The position numbers were made by a program, and so were the translations under genes. Shown one piece after another: positions 25,113 through 36,562 of a stretch of DNA of 64,000 nucleotides. Positions within the stretch are counted from its first letter, which is position 1. Each line of letters opens with the position of its first letter. The notes below the pieces were generated by a model, which ran no database searches, had not been told where the DNA came from, and was given only the letters and a program-made list of their open reading frames with translations. This stretch comes from Piper betle (taxonomy: Eukaryota > Streptophyta > Magnoliopsida > Piperales > Piperaceae): assembly GCA_033002965.1 (NCBI GenBank), contig JAURVB010008681.1, positions 1 through 64,000 of the forward strand. The letters run 5' to 3'.

Positions 25113-27475
25113 TGGATGATGTTAATCGCTATGTATGGATGAATGCACACAAATAAACCTAACATGCTACTACATGGATAACATGACAACAAATTTTGCA
25201 TTCCAAAAATCTATTATAAATCAATAAAAAATCGTAAAATAAGGGAACATAGTCTTCTTTAAACCTCAATTAAAGGGCTTGTCAAATCAGCATGTATATT
25301 TATATAGATAATTAATAAAACATTCACTCAATAAATGCATTCAATTGTATAATTCATTTCTGTATTGAGCCTTCACTCAACTGCTGATTTACCTTCATCT
25401 TACTTAACTGGGTCTTGACCCGTTTATGCATTCTATTAAAAATTTTCATTAATTCTCGGCCTTTACGTACTTGATGTACTTATTCAATGTTTAAACATAT
25501 TCATTAACATGTCATTGTTAGCAATCTTCCTACTGTAACATACATCATATCACACCAAATCATCATGTATTACATTTTATTACATCATCCTCAAATATTA
25601 AACAAGCTATTATCTAACATGTGTGTATGCAAGAGACGTCACCTGCTCTTCCTATCCAGGCTGGCCCATCCTAATGATGATCATCACCCATATATACTAT
25701 AAAAACACATCTCTAACAAGTGTCACTCGTCCAAAAATATAACTAATATAAAGTGGCAATGAGAGCAAACTCTCATATAAAGAAAACATTTATATGGTTC
25801 TCATGAACTCAATGAAGGCACCTACTATGGACCCATTGGCCTACAGACCCGGTAGCATACTGAACTGACAATTCTGCTGCTGCTACTGGTGATGCTCTCA
25901 CGGCATTTTCTCAGTTCATTTGCTTGTCCCTCAGGACTACTAGTGTATCCTAAGCCCTCTCCCTACCTCCGTAATTCCCCTGGCCTTGAGCATGAAGACC
26001 AAGCACTCTTAAAGAGTCGCCTTTAGTACCCTTTGAATCATAAGTCCGAGCATGTGCTGTACTAAATAGTACACATAAACCTCCACATCTCTACGGGTGT
26101 GAGGAACTCCAAATGGGAGTTGTCAAGATCCCTAGTGATATCGAATAGGCCACTCCCTATTGAACGGTCTGTAAAAGTTGGTTTTCCCGTCTCTCGTGTC
26201 ACTGAAAACTTGATAGAACTATATATAGATTTGGGAAGGGATTTATACAATAGGCCCGAAGGTAATTTGTGGTGGATCTATTTTTTGAAAACATACTTGA
26301 GGGATCTCATCCTCCATGGTTATTAATCTAGAAAACTGGTTGATTAAATTGCCCGGGTTAAATGGGATGTGATAAAATGCCACTTAACTCATCCTACAAG
26401 TAATAAAATAATACACAATAGAATAGAGCATAAAATAGGAAACGAGTCCTAAACGGACCTGGTAGAAGTTCCAATCGTGTCCACGCGCCTAGGCGATGAG
26501 CTCCTACTCCGTACATACACATCAAGACTAAATACTAATGCCCATTATAATGCATGAATGCTACACTCCCCATCAATCCATACAAGACAACATCTATTTA
26601 TATGCTTTTAAATTCAAACTTTAATTCATTATTATCATCCATTAACATGCATTTAAATTTAAATCAACACCTATTTACAATCACACCAAAATCATAAAAT
26701 AATCAAATAAAAGCGGATAAATTTCTAAACCTAATTGTTGTCATGTGGAAACGGTGACAAGGTTGTGGCTGGCTCGAGTGAGGATCGTGGGGAAGAGGGA
26801 AGGGAGAAAAAGAAGAAGGAAGTTGGGTGAGGAGGATGGTGGTGGCTGGATGGTGACAATGTCGGGGTGTGGAATAAATAGATGTCAGGGGGAAGAAAAC
26901 GAGTGGCTGGTGAGAAAAATGAGTGGTCGGGGAGAAAAATTAATGGTTGATAAGAAAAATGAATGGTTAGGGAGAAAAATATATGGTCATTGAGAAAAAT
27001 GAATGGTCATTGAGAAAATTGAATGGTCAATGAGAAAAACAAATGGTCAGTGAGAAAAACGAATAGTCGGTGAGAAAAATTAATGGTCACCTCAAAATTA
27101 AAACTTGGCTCAATTCTAATTCTGGAAAAATAATACTAACTCCTAATAATTCTAAAAACTCAACTAAAATAGGGAAAATCAAATAAAACATAATACACAT
27201 AACATTATAATGACATGTTCTATAACTGATAGCCCACCCAAACTGCCCATCATACATCCTAATCGTTATTTGGCCTAAAAATAATTCTATGATCTAATTA
27301 AAATAAGTAAAGAAAAATCTGGCATTCTCTTATATATTTTGATAACTCATTCTGCATGGGCACACATGACCGGTCTCGGCTTGGTATGCATGTTCTGAAA
27401 TTGACCTGACTAAAAATAACGGTTGAACCAACTAGTTCCGAATATGAAACCCTAACTCAAGTCACATGTTTTACA
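25113..27475 (-). mobile_element. F2a 3' LTR, second piece
   Basis: Continues the LTR begun at 15680 after the E2 insertion, resuming with 'tggatgatgttaatcgctat', which matches 'atggatgatgcac' near 464 in another copy. It contains the hairpin at 26355-26390, a simple repeat tract at 26890-27100 with units like 'gagaaaaatgaatggtc', and ends CATGTTTTACA at 27475. On the minus strand the LTR start TGTAAAACATG lies beside a purine tract (27476-27486), confirming polarity. Confidence 0.8.
26880..27095. repeat. Tandem 16-17-bp repeat in an F2a LTR
   Basis: About a dozen units of 'gagaaaaatgaatggtcg' with small changes. The same array occurs at 28830-28945 and 37900-38055 in other F2a(-) copies, but not at the equivalent place in the two plus-strand F2a solo LTRs, so it marks a sub-lineage. 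Confidence 0.75.
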
Positions 27476-27984
27476 TTCTTCCCTCCTTAAAAAATTTTTT
27501 CCTCAAAAATTTAAATCAAGGAGGCTTTGTTTTCATAGCAATCCACCAAATCTGAAATCTAAATCTGGATATGTGTATATTTGTCACGTCTGTCGTATCC
27601 TCTACTGCTTCAGAAATTGTGGTTGTGTCCATCCCCGTTGCCCACGGTGGTGCTATAGTGGACGGGTCTACTAGTGGTGTTATCTATATTCCACTCTGAT
27701 CCTAAGCTATCTGTTCTTTTCCTGTCGTAGTAACCATCACTCCTCTCTGATTCATACCCCTTTGTTGTTGTCTTGATGATTGCTGATCACTGTTTCTCTA
27801 TCCCTGCCCTTGGTTTTGTTGGCCTCTTCACCGATTTTTTTGATCCATCTCTAATCTTGAATTGCCAAAATAGTGATGCTGCCCATACTTGAGTATTACC
27901 AAAGCCAGGGGCTCCTATTTGTCCACAGTCATTTCCTCTAGTCCAATACCCTCTGATGTAGCACTCCACTAAAGAGTACTCGTA
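27476..27984 (-). pseudogene. F2a internal remnant with a Gag-like piece
   Basis: Starts with the complement of a polypurine tract (ttcttccctccttaaaa). On the minus strand around 27780-27700 a glutamine-rich segment (QQSSRQQQRGMNQRGV) resembles the linker near the end of plant Ty3/gypsy Gag; this is weak but typical. No RT or integrase remains, so most of the internal region has been deleted. The next LTR piece starts near 27985. Confidence 0.45.
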
Positions 27985-29297
27985 AACCTCCACGTTTCTA
28001 AGGGTGCGAAGAACTCTAAACAGGAGTTGTCAGGATCCCTTGGGAATGGAACAGCCAACTTACTAATCCAGAGCCCACTTTGACAGGCACGTGCACCCTC
28101 TGATAGTGCGTATGAGCCAGTTATCCCATCTCTCCTATCACTGAAAACTCGAAAAAACTACATATAGGTTTGGGATGGGATTTATACAATAGGCTCGAAG
28201 GCAACTTGTGATGGATCTATTTTTGAAACCATACTCGAGGGATCTCATCCTCCATGGTTATTAATGGAGAAAACTGGTTGATTAAATAGCCTAGGTTAAA
28301 TGGGATCCGATAAAATGCCACTTAACTCGTTCTACATGTAATAAAACAATTCATAATAGAATAGAGCGTAAAATAGGAAATGAGTCCAAAACAGACCTGG
28401 TAGAAACTCCAATCATGTCCACGCTCTTGGGCGGTGAGCTCCTACTCTCTACCTACACATCAAGATTAAATACAAGTGCAAAATATAATGTAAGAATGTT
28501 ACACACATCAATCCACACAAGAGAACATCTATTTACATCCATTTAAATTTAAAGTCTAATTCATTATTAGCATCTGTTAACATGAATTTAAATTTAAATC
28601 CACACCTATTTACAATCACACCAAAATCATACAATAATAAAATAAAATCGGGTAAATTTATATACCTAATCATCAGTTATGAGGCAACGGCGACAAGGTT
28701 ATAGCCGGCTTGAGTGAGGATCGTGCGGAAGAGGGGGATGGAGGAAAAGAAGAATAAAGTTGGGTGAGGAGGATGGGGACGGGATGGTGACAATGTCAGA
28801 GGTGTGAAAAAAATAGATGTCAAGGAGGAAGAAAATGACTTGTCGGTGAGAAAAATGAGTGGTCGGGGAGAAAATTGAATGGTTAATGAGAAAAACGAAT
28901 GGTCAATGAGAAAAATGAATGGTCAGTGAGAAAAAATAATGGTTGTCTCCTAATGAAAACTTGATTCAACTCTTACTGTAGGAAAATAATTCTAATTCGT
29001 AATAATTGTAAAAAAAATCCAAAAAATAGGGAAAGTTCAAATAAAACATAATACACATAATATTATAATGACATGCTCTATAACAAATAACCCACCCAAA
29101 CTACCCTTATGCGTCCTAATAAGTTATTACGCTTAAAAATAATTGTACGATTTAAATAAAATAAATAAATAAAAATCTGGCATACTCTTATATATTTTAA
29201 TAATTCATTCTACTGCTATCTTACTGATGTTATCATCATAGACTTGAGCACACATGACTCTCATGGTTCATCACACATAACTGGTCGTGACTCAGGA
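27985..29297 (-). mobile_element. F2a 5' LTR, partial
   Basis: Parallel to 26060-27390: 'cgtaaacctccacgtttcta', 'aacaggagttgtcagg', hairpin arms at 28293-28303 and 28318-28328, and the 'gagaaaaatgaatggtc' array at 28830-28945. Both LTR ends are missing: the primer-binding-site side by deletion near 27985, and the other side by an F1 LTR that begins at 29298. Confidence 0.7.
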
Positions 29298-30372
29298 TGT
29301 AAGGACCCGCCTGAACCGGACCGGGTGTTACTAAAAAATATAATTTGTTGTAAACATAACATTCTAGAAGATGAATTATAATACTACATATAAGTCTAGA
29401 ATTTATAAATTATAAAAATAAAACTTGTTCTCTAAAATATAAAGAAACCATCCCACAGTCTCGGACCGTTTCCCATAGCCACATTTATAACAGAAGAGAA
29501 TAATAAGGAAGAATAATTTTATTATCAATTCACCCAAACTGGGTCACTTTTATTCTTCAGTCAAAAGTTGCTCACTTGCGGAGGCAATTCCGCGTTAGTG
29601 ATAAAAATGCTAAGCCGCATAATTAAATGAAACAAGCCAATAAGATCCCCATTATCGTTTCAAGAGTCTTTTATTTATTATGAGCCTATGCCGAGCTCAT
29701 TATATGCTAGAAGGGTTGGCCACCCCATCCAACTACCATCCTATGCATGCGCACACACACTATGTGGCCTACGACCTGTAGTTATGGATGTTTGCCATTG
29801 ACTCACCCTCTCGGTATCACAAGTGCATAATGAGCCGTCTTGCGCCATTGCACCCTGTTGCCCCTTTCAGCACGGGATAGGTGTTCAATCTTTTAAGGGT
29901 TGCTGCCTTGTGCCGAATTGAGTTGACCCCGGTTGCGTTCCAGCGCATGGTAGTAAGATACCTAAGTTGACCAAGACTCCCACATAGTAATTTTAAGGGT
30001 GCGGCCCCGTATCAGATTGAGTCAATTCCTGAACCCGGTTGCACTCGGTGCATGGTGAGTGAATCTAGGCTCATGCCGACTAGGGCTGCCAAAAGGGAAA
30101 ATACAACATTTCAAATAATTATTCGGACCTCGATAGTTCGTAAGTGAACTCGCAGCTTTGCCAACGATCCTAATTTGAACGAGCACATAAAATTATAAAT
30201 AAGTATAATTTTATTCGGATAGAAATGCATGCAACTAAATGCCTAATATTTATATCATTTTTAAAATTTGACAACATAAGTAAGCAACCATTGAAAAATA
30301 TTAATAATTAAATTATCAACAAATCTAGTAAGATAATTAATATATCGTGTGACATAATCATTTAAGCCCTAC
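29298..30372 (-). mobile_element. F1 LTR, first piece (rest at 33239-34935)
   Basis: Starts TGTAAGGACCCGCC, complement of the F1 LTR end, and follows the E2 LTRs box by box to 'ttaagccctac'. It is interrupted by an F2a solo LTR flanked by CCTAC duplications. No primer-binding site or internal sequence is attached on either side, so this was a solo or truncated F1 LTR. Confidence 0.8.
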
Positions 30373-30374
30373 TA

Positions 30375-30403
30375 TAAAACCCGTGACTCGAGTCAGGGTT
30401 TTA
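30375..30403. promoter_or_regulatory. LTR-terminal palindrome of F2a
   Basis: TAAAACCC and GGGTTTTA flank the perfect 12-bp palindrome TGACTCGAGTCA (30384-30395), with one unpaired G. It could be a cruciform or a double binding site for a dimeric factor; TGACTCA-like half sites are typical of bZIP proteins. See the F2b counterpart at 42479-42507. Confidence 0.6.
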
Positions 30404-30659
30404 CGTTACCGAACCAGTCGGTTAGACCGTTGGTTCGAGTCGAGTCAGTTTCATGAACCGCGTGCTGAGACGAGGCCAGCCGTGAGTTATGAGCGATGAG
30501 ATTCAGGTGTACCTGAATATACGATGATAACGTCGAGAAGATGGTGAGATATGAGTTATCAGAATATATGAAAGTATGCAGTATTTTTTCTTTTTATATG
30601 TTTGATCGTAGAAATAATTTTAGGTTGAATAACACATAAGGACGCGTTGGATTATATTC

Positions 30660-30683
30660 GGGGGGGGGGGGGGGGGTGGGGGG
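30660..30683 (+). repeat. G-homopolymer run (17 G, T, 6 G)
   Basis: Seventeen consecutive G, one T, then six G. The sister LTR at 53116-53122 has only GGGTGGG here, so the run is an expansion of a short G-rich spot or an assembly or sequencing artefact. It could form a G-quadruplex. Confidence 0.8.
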
Positions 30684-31040
30684 TTTAGTTACATAGCATG
30701 CCATTTGGATGTTGTTGTGTTTGTTTTATTTTATGGAATTTTTCCATATTTTTCTAGATTTGTTTTAGAATTTATTACGAACTAGTTATTATTTTGACTC
30801 GAGTTGGAATCGAGTCAATACTTGATTACGAAACTGCCATTGAGGGTATTTTTCTCCCTCCCGACCCTTCTTCACCCAAACCCACGCCGTTGTGTGCCGC
30901 CGCCGCCGTCGACGCCGCCCTGCCGCTGATGACGCTGTCGCCATGCCGCCCCGACCGACCCCAGCCACCGATCGCCTGCCGCTGATCGACGCTGTCGCCA
31001 TGCCGCCCCGATCGACCCGGCCACAGATTGCCACGATGCG

Positions 31041-31547
31041 GTGAAGCCTCCTCGGCCGTCGCCAATCCGAGCCCGATTCTATCGCCGTCCGGGCCACACC
31101 ATCGCCGCTGTGACCCCGACGACCACCCCTCACCGTCGCCGACGTTTCCCCCATCATCCCAACCACCGTCGAGGCCAGCCGCAGCCCCGATCGGAGCACG
31201 CCGCCGCCACCACCCATTTTCGACGCCGCCGTCGACAGCCATCGCCGCCTCAGCTACCCTGTTTGACACCACCATTGGACCAAGCTTGTCAAGCTGTTGC
31301 CGATAGACCCTTTGTTTGCCCCGTCCCGAATCATCGCTGGAAAACCGTCGGAATCCGCCGGAAAACTCCCGACACTCGCCAGAGAACCGCCGGAAAATTG
31401 GATTCGTGGGAAATTTGCCGGATCATCCGCCGAACGCGCCCGGTCCAATCTGATCGGACTTTGGACGCCGCTAGGTGCCGAATTCGAGTTTCGAGCCACG
31501 AAATGGAAACCCTAGCCGTCGCCAATTTTCGACGACGCGAGGTATAA
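31041..31547 (+). other. GC-rich open frame inside the F2a solo LTR
   Basis: A 168-codon open frame rich in P, R, A and T. Its last 90 or so codons share words with the frame at the same place in the other solo LTR (53139-53966): PCLTPPLDQA, PVQSD and DAARCRIRVSSHE. Both stop just after a possible splice donor (GCGAG then GTATAATT, 31542). High GC content lowers the chance of stops, and long frames are open on the other strand as well, so a protein is doubtful. No known domain recognised. Confidence 0.25.
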
Positions 31548-32004
31548 TTTATTTTAACTTAATTATTTAAAAGTATTGATTATTAGAATTTCATGCTAGG
31601 ATTGGTAAATTGCATGTTATAATTATATGTATACATGTAGAATTGATTAAGGATAAAATATGAAATTTGTTTGATTGAGTGGTGTTAAAAATGGAGGTTA
31701 AGAAACTATTTAGGGTAACTAGGTAATGATCATAATCTAATGCAAACTAGCCTAAGTAGACTTGCTAGAATTGATATAGGTTGATGTGTGTTGATTGATG
31801 CATGATTGTGTTGATTGTGTGTGCATGCTATAGGATGTGTGATTTATCATGCGGGCGTTAGTTTTTAGTTTGATTGTGTAGGTACGGTGTAGGAGCTCGC
31901 CGCCTAGGCGTGTGGACCCGTTTGGAGCTTCTACCAGGTCCGTTTAGGACTTGTTCACTGTTTTTACGCTACTCTATTGTATATTTGATTTCTCATGTGC
32001 AGGA

Positions 32005-32042
32005 CGAGTTAAGTGGTGCTTTATCGAATCCCACTTAACTCG
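32005..32042 (+). promoter_or_regulatory. Conserved F2 hairpin (12-bp stem)
   Basis: CGAGTTAAGTGG at 32005-32016 pairs perfectly with CCACTTAACTCG at 32031-32042 around a 14-base loop containing TTATCGAATC. The same structure is seen in six F2a copies and, with compensatory changes, in an F2b LTR (44644-44679). It lies about 105 bp upstream of a TATA-like TATAAAT at 32148-32154, or alternatively just after a possible splice acceptor ending at 32002. Confidence 0.7.
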
Positions 32043-33238
32043 GGCCATTTAGCCAACAATTTTTCGGATTAATAACCCTCGAGGATGAGATCCCTCGAGT
32101 TTGTTTTCGAACTTCAGATCCAGCTCACGTTGCCTTCGGGCCTATTGTATAAATCCCAACCCAGACCTATACAGTGAGAGATTGAAGGAGGGAAATCTGA
32201 CTACCATGCTACGTGAGCGGGCACGTGTGTGTTGATAGTGGGCTCTGGAATGGTGTACAAGCCATTTCATTCCCGAGGGATCCTGACAACTCCACCTTTG
32301 AGTTCCTCAAACCCGAAGAAGTGTGGACGTTCACGGGTACTGCATTGCAGCGCATGTCTAGACTTGTGGTTTCAAAGGGTACTGAAGGCGACTGCCTGAG
32401 AGTACTCGCCTTCTTGCTCAAGGCCAGGAGTAATATGGAAGGTGCAGAGCGTGGAAAGGAATGAGGTTTGATGCGAAAAGCGATAGAGAAATGGCCGAGG
32501 TATGAGAATGTGAAAGATAGGGGGATGCTGTCGACCCGAGGGTGACGGCTCCGTTATGTGCCCTGATGAGAGTTCTTGAGGAAGTATATGGTTTTCATTC
32601 AACAGGAGAGTTTGCTCTCCTCTGCCAGATTGATATTAGTTATTTTCCGGGCCGGTAACACTCGTTACTAACGGTTTTTCTATATATATGTAGGTGAGAA
32701 ATGCGAGGGATGAAAGCTGTTGGGACTACGGAGGAGCAGCACGGAACCGCGCACACATGTACCTGCCGCGTGTAATTTATAATGACAGTGTGTTATTAAT
32801 ACGTGAATGATAATTTTGATGTGTTTGTTTAGATAAATTGCTTGATATGAAATGAACGGATAAATGTGAATGAGTAGTGAGTTTGGAGTTCAGGCTCGGT
32901 TCAATTGGTAGGAAGGAGATAATGATGAATGCTACGGTAGATTATCATGTTTTATCTGTATTTTGATAAAATATTTATATACCCTTGTTGTGGATAATTT
33001 TTTTGTTAAAAATTTCTTTCCATTGAATGGTTTTGTTTTGCTTGTACATCATAGCATGCATGTAGGACTGCGTTAGAACCCACGCATCCCATCCATGCAT
33101 TTCATGTTTGCATCTCCATCTTGAGACGCCGAGGGTAGATCCGGGTCGGCTTAACCTATCCTAGTAGATTAGCGAACGGTTCGGTCGCCGGTGACATTTC
33201 CGGGTCGGTTCACGGGTGAGCCAAAACGGGGTGTTACA

Positions 33239-34935
33239 CCTACTTTACATTTTAAATTTATTATCCAAATCATAATTAATACTTAACAATTGATAAAATA
33301 ATTATTAACTGATAAAAAAATATTTAATTACTATTATTAGTATATTTTCTTCTCAGACGATAATTACTTAAACACGGTTTTGATGATTTAGTTTACAGTT
33401 ATAATTTTTTTTAGTCGCTATCATTATTAATAGTAATTTAATTAATCAAGTCGTTCTATTAAATTAATTAAATTAATTTGCATTATTCTAATTAGAAGAT
33501 ATTACTAATACAATTATTTTAAATTATTGAACACAATAAAAGTTCGAACTTTATTTATTTTCATTATGCTACTTAGATTCGACACTTGCGCTTTTTACTC
33601 AATTATAGTTTAATAACCCATTTTCTGCATTACTGACCCATTATTAAAATAATCACTTTATTTACCTAGTATATAAAATTTAATATGGTAAAGGTAAAAT
33701 ATTTATTTTATTAATTACGTATAACCATCTGATTTCAATTGTAATCGTTGTATTATGCCGATTAATTATCGACCGTTTATCATTACCATATTTTTATGCT
33801 CTGTGTCCATGTTTTTGTGTAATAAGTAATTGAGTTTAGTAACCTCACCCATACCCCCATTAAAATGATTATTTTTTAAATATTTATTAGGGGTTAGTAT
33901 TACTTTTAACTCGAGTTGGTATCGGGTCAACCCATATTTACAAGTTCGTCACCTTCTTCTTCTTCTTCCGGTTGCCATTCTTCTTCTCCACAAAACAGGT
34001 TTGTCCTTCTTCTCCCAGCCTTATCTTGGCACCCAAAACTAGATTCACGTCCTCCATCAACTTCAACCGTCTCTAGCAGCCCATTTGGAAGCCTGAAGTC
34101 CATGTTTTTACAGCAACTGACCGCAAGGGGACACCTTGCTACCATGGCTGCGCGTCCTCCTGGCCTGCAGCACCGTTGGGACGCAGGAAGGCGACCTCTG
34201 TGGAGCCAGCAGCAACCACCGGGAGACTCTCTCCCTTCTCCCCGCGCGACAACCGGCATCTCTCGGAGGCTAAGCGTCCTGCCCTCTGAAGCTGCCACGA
34301 CAGTCGTCTGTTTGCAGCAGAATGTCACCGCTTCCGTCACCCTTGCTACGGCTCCGCTTCCACTCGCCGGTTACCGAGGTCGCCACCCACCGAAACCAGG
34401 GTCACGGCCGTGCCATCCCTTTTGACCCCGAGAAACCGGAGGGATTAGTCGGGTTGTGAAGCCTTGCAAGCTAGTCTTGCACTCACCCATCTTGCTAACA
34501 ATTTGCACCCGTCGGCCATGGACGGGATTTCAGTTTTTCAATTTAGTTTAGTTTTTCTTTCTTGTTGATTTGAGACTTTAGTTACATGATTATCAAGCTT
34601 ACTATCAATTAAAAAGAATATGCATGCAAGAAAATTAAGGAGATGGGGATAGGAAGGATACCTAAGCAAGAAAGAAGCACCGGCAAGGAAGAAGAGAACT
34701 AGGCGCCTAAGGTGAGGTAGACTACACCAAAAATGACGTCCTCTTTCAAAATTTATAAAAATGATAATGACGGCTAGGGTATGTGAAAACACCCGTATTT
34801 CACTTAACCGGATAACCGGGTAAAAAATAATATGGGTAAATAATTAACCGGGTAGAATTAACGAGGTAACGAATATAACACGCTCGGTCCTTCCCAGACT
34901 GCGTCGGCGTAAATTTTTTTTTCACGGTCTTTACA
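33239..34935 (-). mobile_element. F1 LTR, second piece
   Basis: Resumes the LTR interrupted at 30372, with the AT-rich tract, the shared module near 33885-33945, the GC-richer zone 33960-34500, and the end CGGTCTTTACA at 34935 (complement of the F1 LTR start). Instead of a polypurine tract, the next bases belong to an F1 LTR of the opposite orientation. Confidence 0.8.
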
Positions 34936-36562
34936 GTTACAATTTCTAAACTATTTAATTATTTGATGAAATCGACATGGACATGAGTAATAAAATACGG
35001 TAATGATAAACTATTGATAATTAATTAGTGTACTATAAACTATTAATTTAAATCAGATGGTTATAAGTGATTAAACAAAATAAAGATTTTACCTTTATCA
35101 TATTAACTTTAATACAAGGTAAATAAAGTGATTATTTTAATAACGAGTCAGTAAAGTAAAAAATGGTTTATTAAACTATAATCATTTAAAAAGGACTTAA
35201 ATAGTATAATAAAAATAAATAAAGTTCCAACTTTTATTGAGTTGAATAATTTAAAATAATTGTATTAGTAATATCTTTGAATTATAATAATACAAATCAT
35301 TTTAAATAGTTTAATTGAATGACTTAACTAATTAAATTACTATTAATAATGATAATGATTAAAAATTAAAACCGTAAACTAAATCATCAAGATTGTAGTA
35401 AAGTAATTATCATCTCAAAGGAAATATATTAATAATAGTAATTAAATATTTGCTTATAAGTTAATAATTATTTTATCATTAGTGAAGTATGAATTATGAT
35501 TTAGATAATTAATTTAAAATGTATAATAGGATTTAAATGATTATGTCACATGAATAATTTAATATTTAATATTCTTGAATGGGACATATTAGTCACTTAG
35601 TTACATGCAGATGTACTTGAATAAAATTATACTTATGTATAATTTTATGATCGTTGGCCACGGTTGCAGGTTCACTTACGAACTATCCAGGTCCGTACAA
35701 TTATTTAAAATGTTGTATTTTCTCTTTTGGCAACCCAAGTCGGCCTGAGCCCAGATTCGACCACCATGCACCAAGTGCAACCGGGGTCACGGAATTGACT
35801 CAATCCGACACGAGGTTGCACCCTTTAAAAATTACTATGTGGGAGTCTTGGTCGACTTGAGTTCATAACCGACTACTATGCGTCGAGTGCAACCGAGGTT
35901 GACTCAATTCGACATAGGGCAGCACCCCCTGAAAGATTAAATATCTACCCCCATGTCGAAAGGGTGACAGGGTGCAATGGTGCAAGAAAGCTCATTATGC
36001 ACTTGTGATACAAAGAGGGTGAGTCAATGGCAAATATTGGTAACTATAGGCCGTGGGCCACGTAGCATGTGTACGCATGCATGGGATGGAGCTGGATGGG
36101 GAGGCCACCCCTCTGAGCATATTAAGAGCTCGGCATAGGCTCATAACCACTAAAAGTCTCGTGAAATGATAATAGGGATTATATTGACTTGTTTTATTTA
36201 ATTATGCAGCTTAGTGGTTTCATCACTAACGCGGAATTGCCTCCACGGGTGAATAGCTTTGGACTGAAGAATAAAAGTGTGGTTGGTGTTTCTTTTATCA
36301 ACCAAGGTTTGGTGAATTGACAATAAATTGGACTTCCTTTTATTCTCTTGTGTTATGAATGTGGCTATGGGAAATGGTTCGAGACTGTGGGACTTTAAGT
36401 TAGTTTATTTTATTCATTGTCACATACTATCAGAACATTTTTTTTATGATTTATAAATTTTCTAGATTTATTTACCGATGTTTTGATTCGAGTTCTTGAA
36501 GTTATGTTTATATCAATTATATTTTAAGTAACACCCAGAGCTGGTTTGGGCGGGTCATTACA
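34936..36562 (+). mobile_element. F1 LTR 3' half, opposite orientation to its neighbour
   Basis: Begins inside the LTR (compare 49661 onward) with 'gttacaatttctaaactatt', passes the boxes 'gatcgttggccacggttgca' and 'gtcaaggaattgactc'-like, and ends GGGCGGGTCATTACA at 36562. It does not carry the minisatellite found in E5. The 5' half of the LTR is missing exactly at the junction with the minus-strand LTR. Confidence 0.8.

Larger units (their letters stand above)
30373..33238 (+). mobile_element. F2a solo LTR, complete, with target duplication
   Basis: A 2866-bp LTR with start TATAAAACCC (TG changed to TA) and end GGGTGTTACA. It is flanked by CCTAC at 30368-30372 and at 33239-33243, a perfect 5-bp target duplication. 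The interrupted F1 LTR reads through continuously when this block is removed. There is no internal region, so it formed by recombination between two LTRs of one element. It has four zones: AT-rich start with palindrome, G-run, GC-rich ORF-like zone 30840-31541, and AT-rich zone with TATA-like sequence near 32148. Confidence 0.92.

Noticed and set aside
30789..31275. Long minus-strand open frames (142 and 149 codons) in the GC-rich zone of the F2a solo LTR
   Set aside because: They overlap each other and plus-strand frames in the same GC-rich block, where stops are rare by composition. They have no domain, and the sister LTR does not keep the same extent on this strand.
33916..34425. 169-codon plus-strand frame, and the overlapping 137-codon minus-strand frame
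   Set aside because: Both lie in the GC-richer zone of an F1 LTR. The matching zones in the E2 LTRs and E5 LTRs do not keep these frames.
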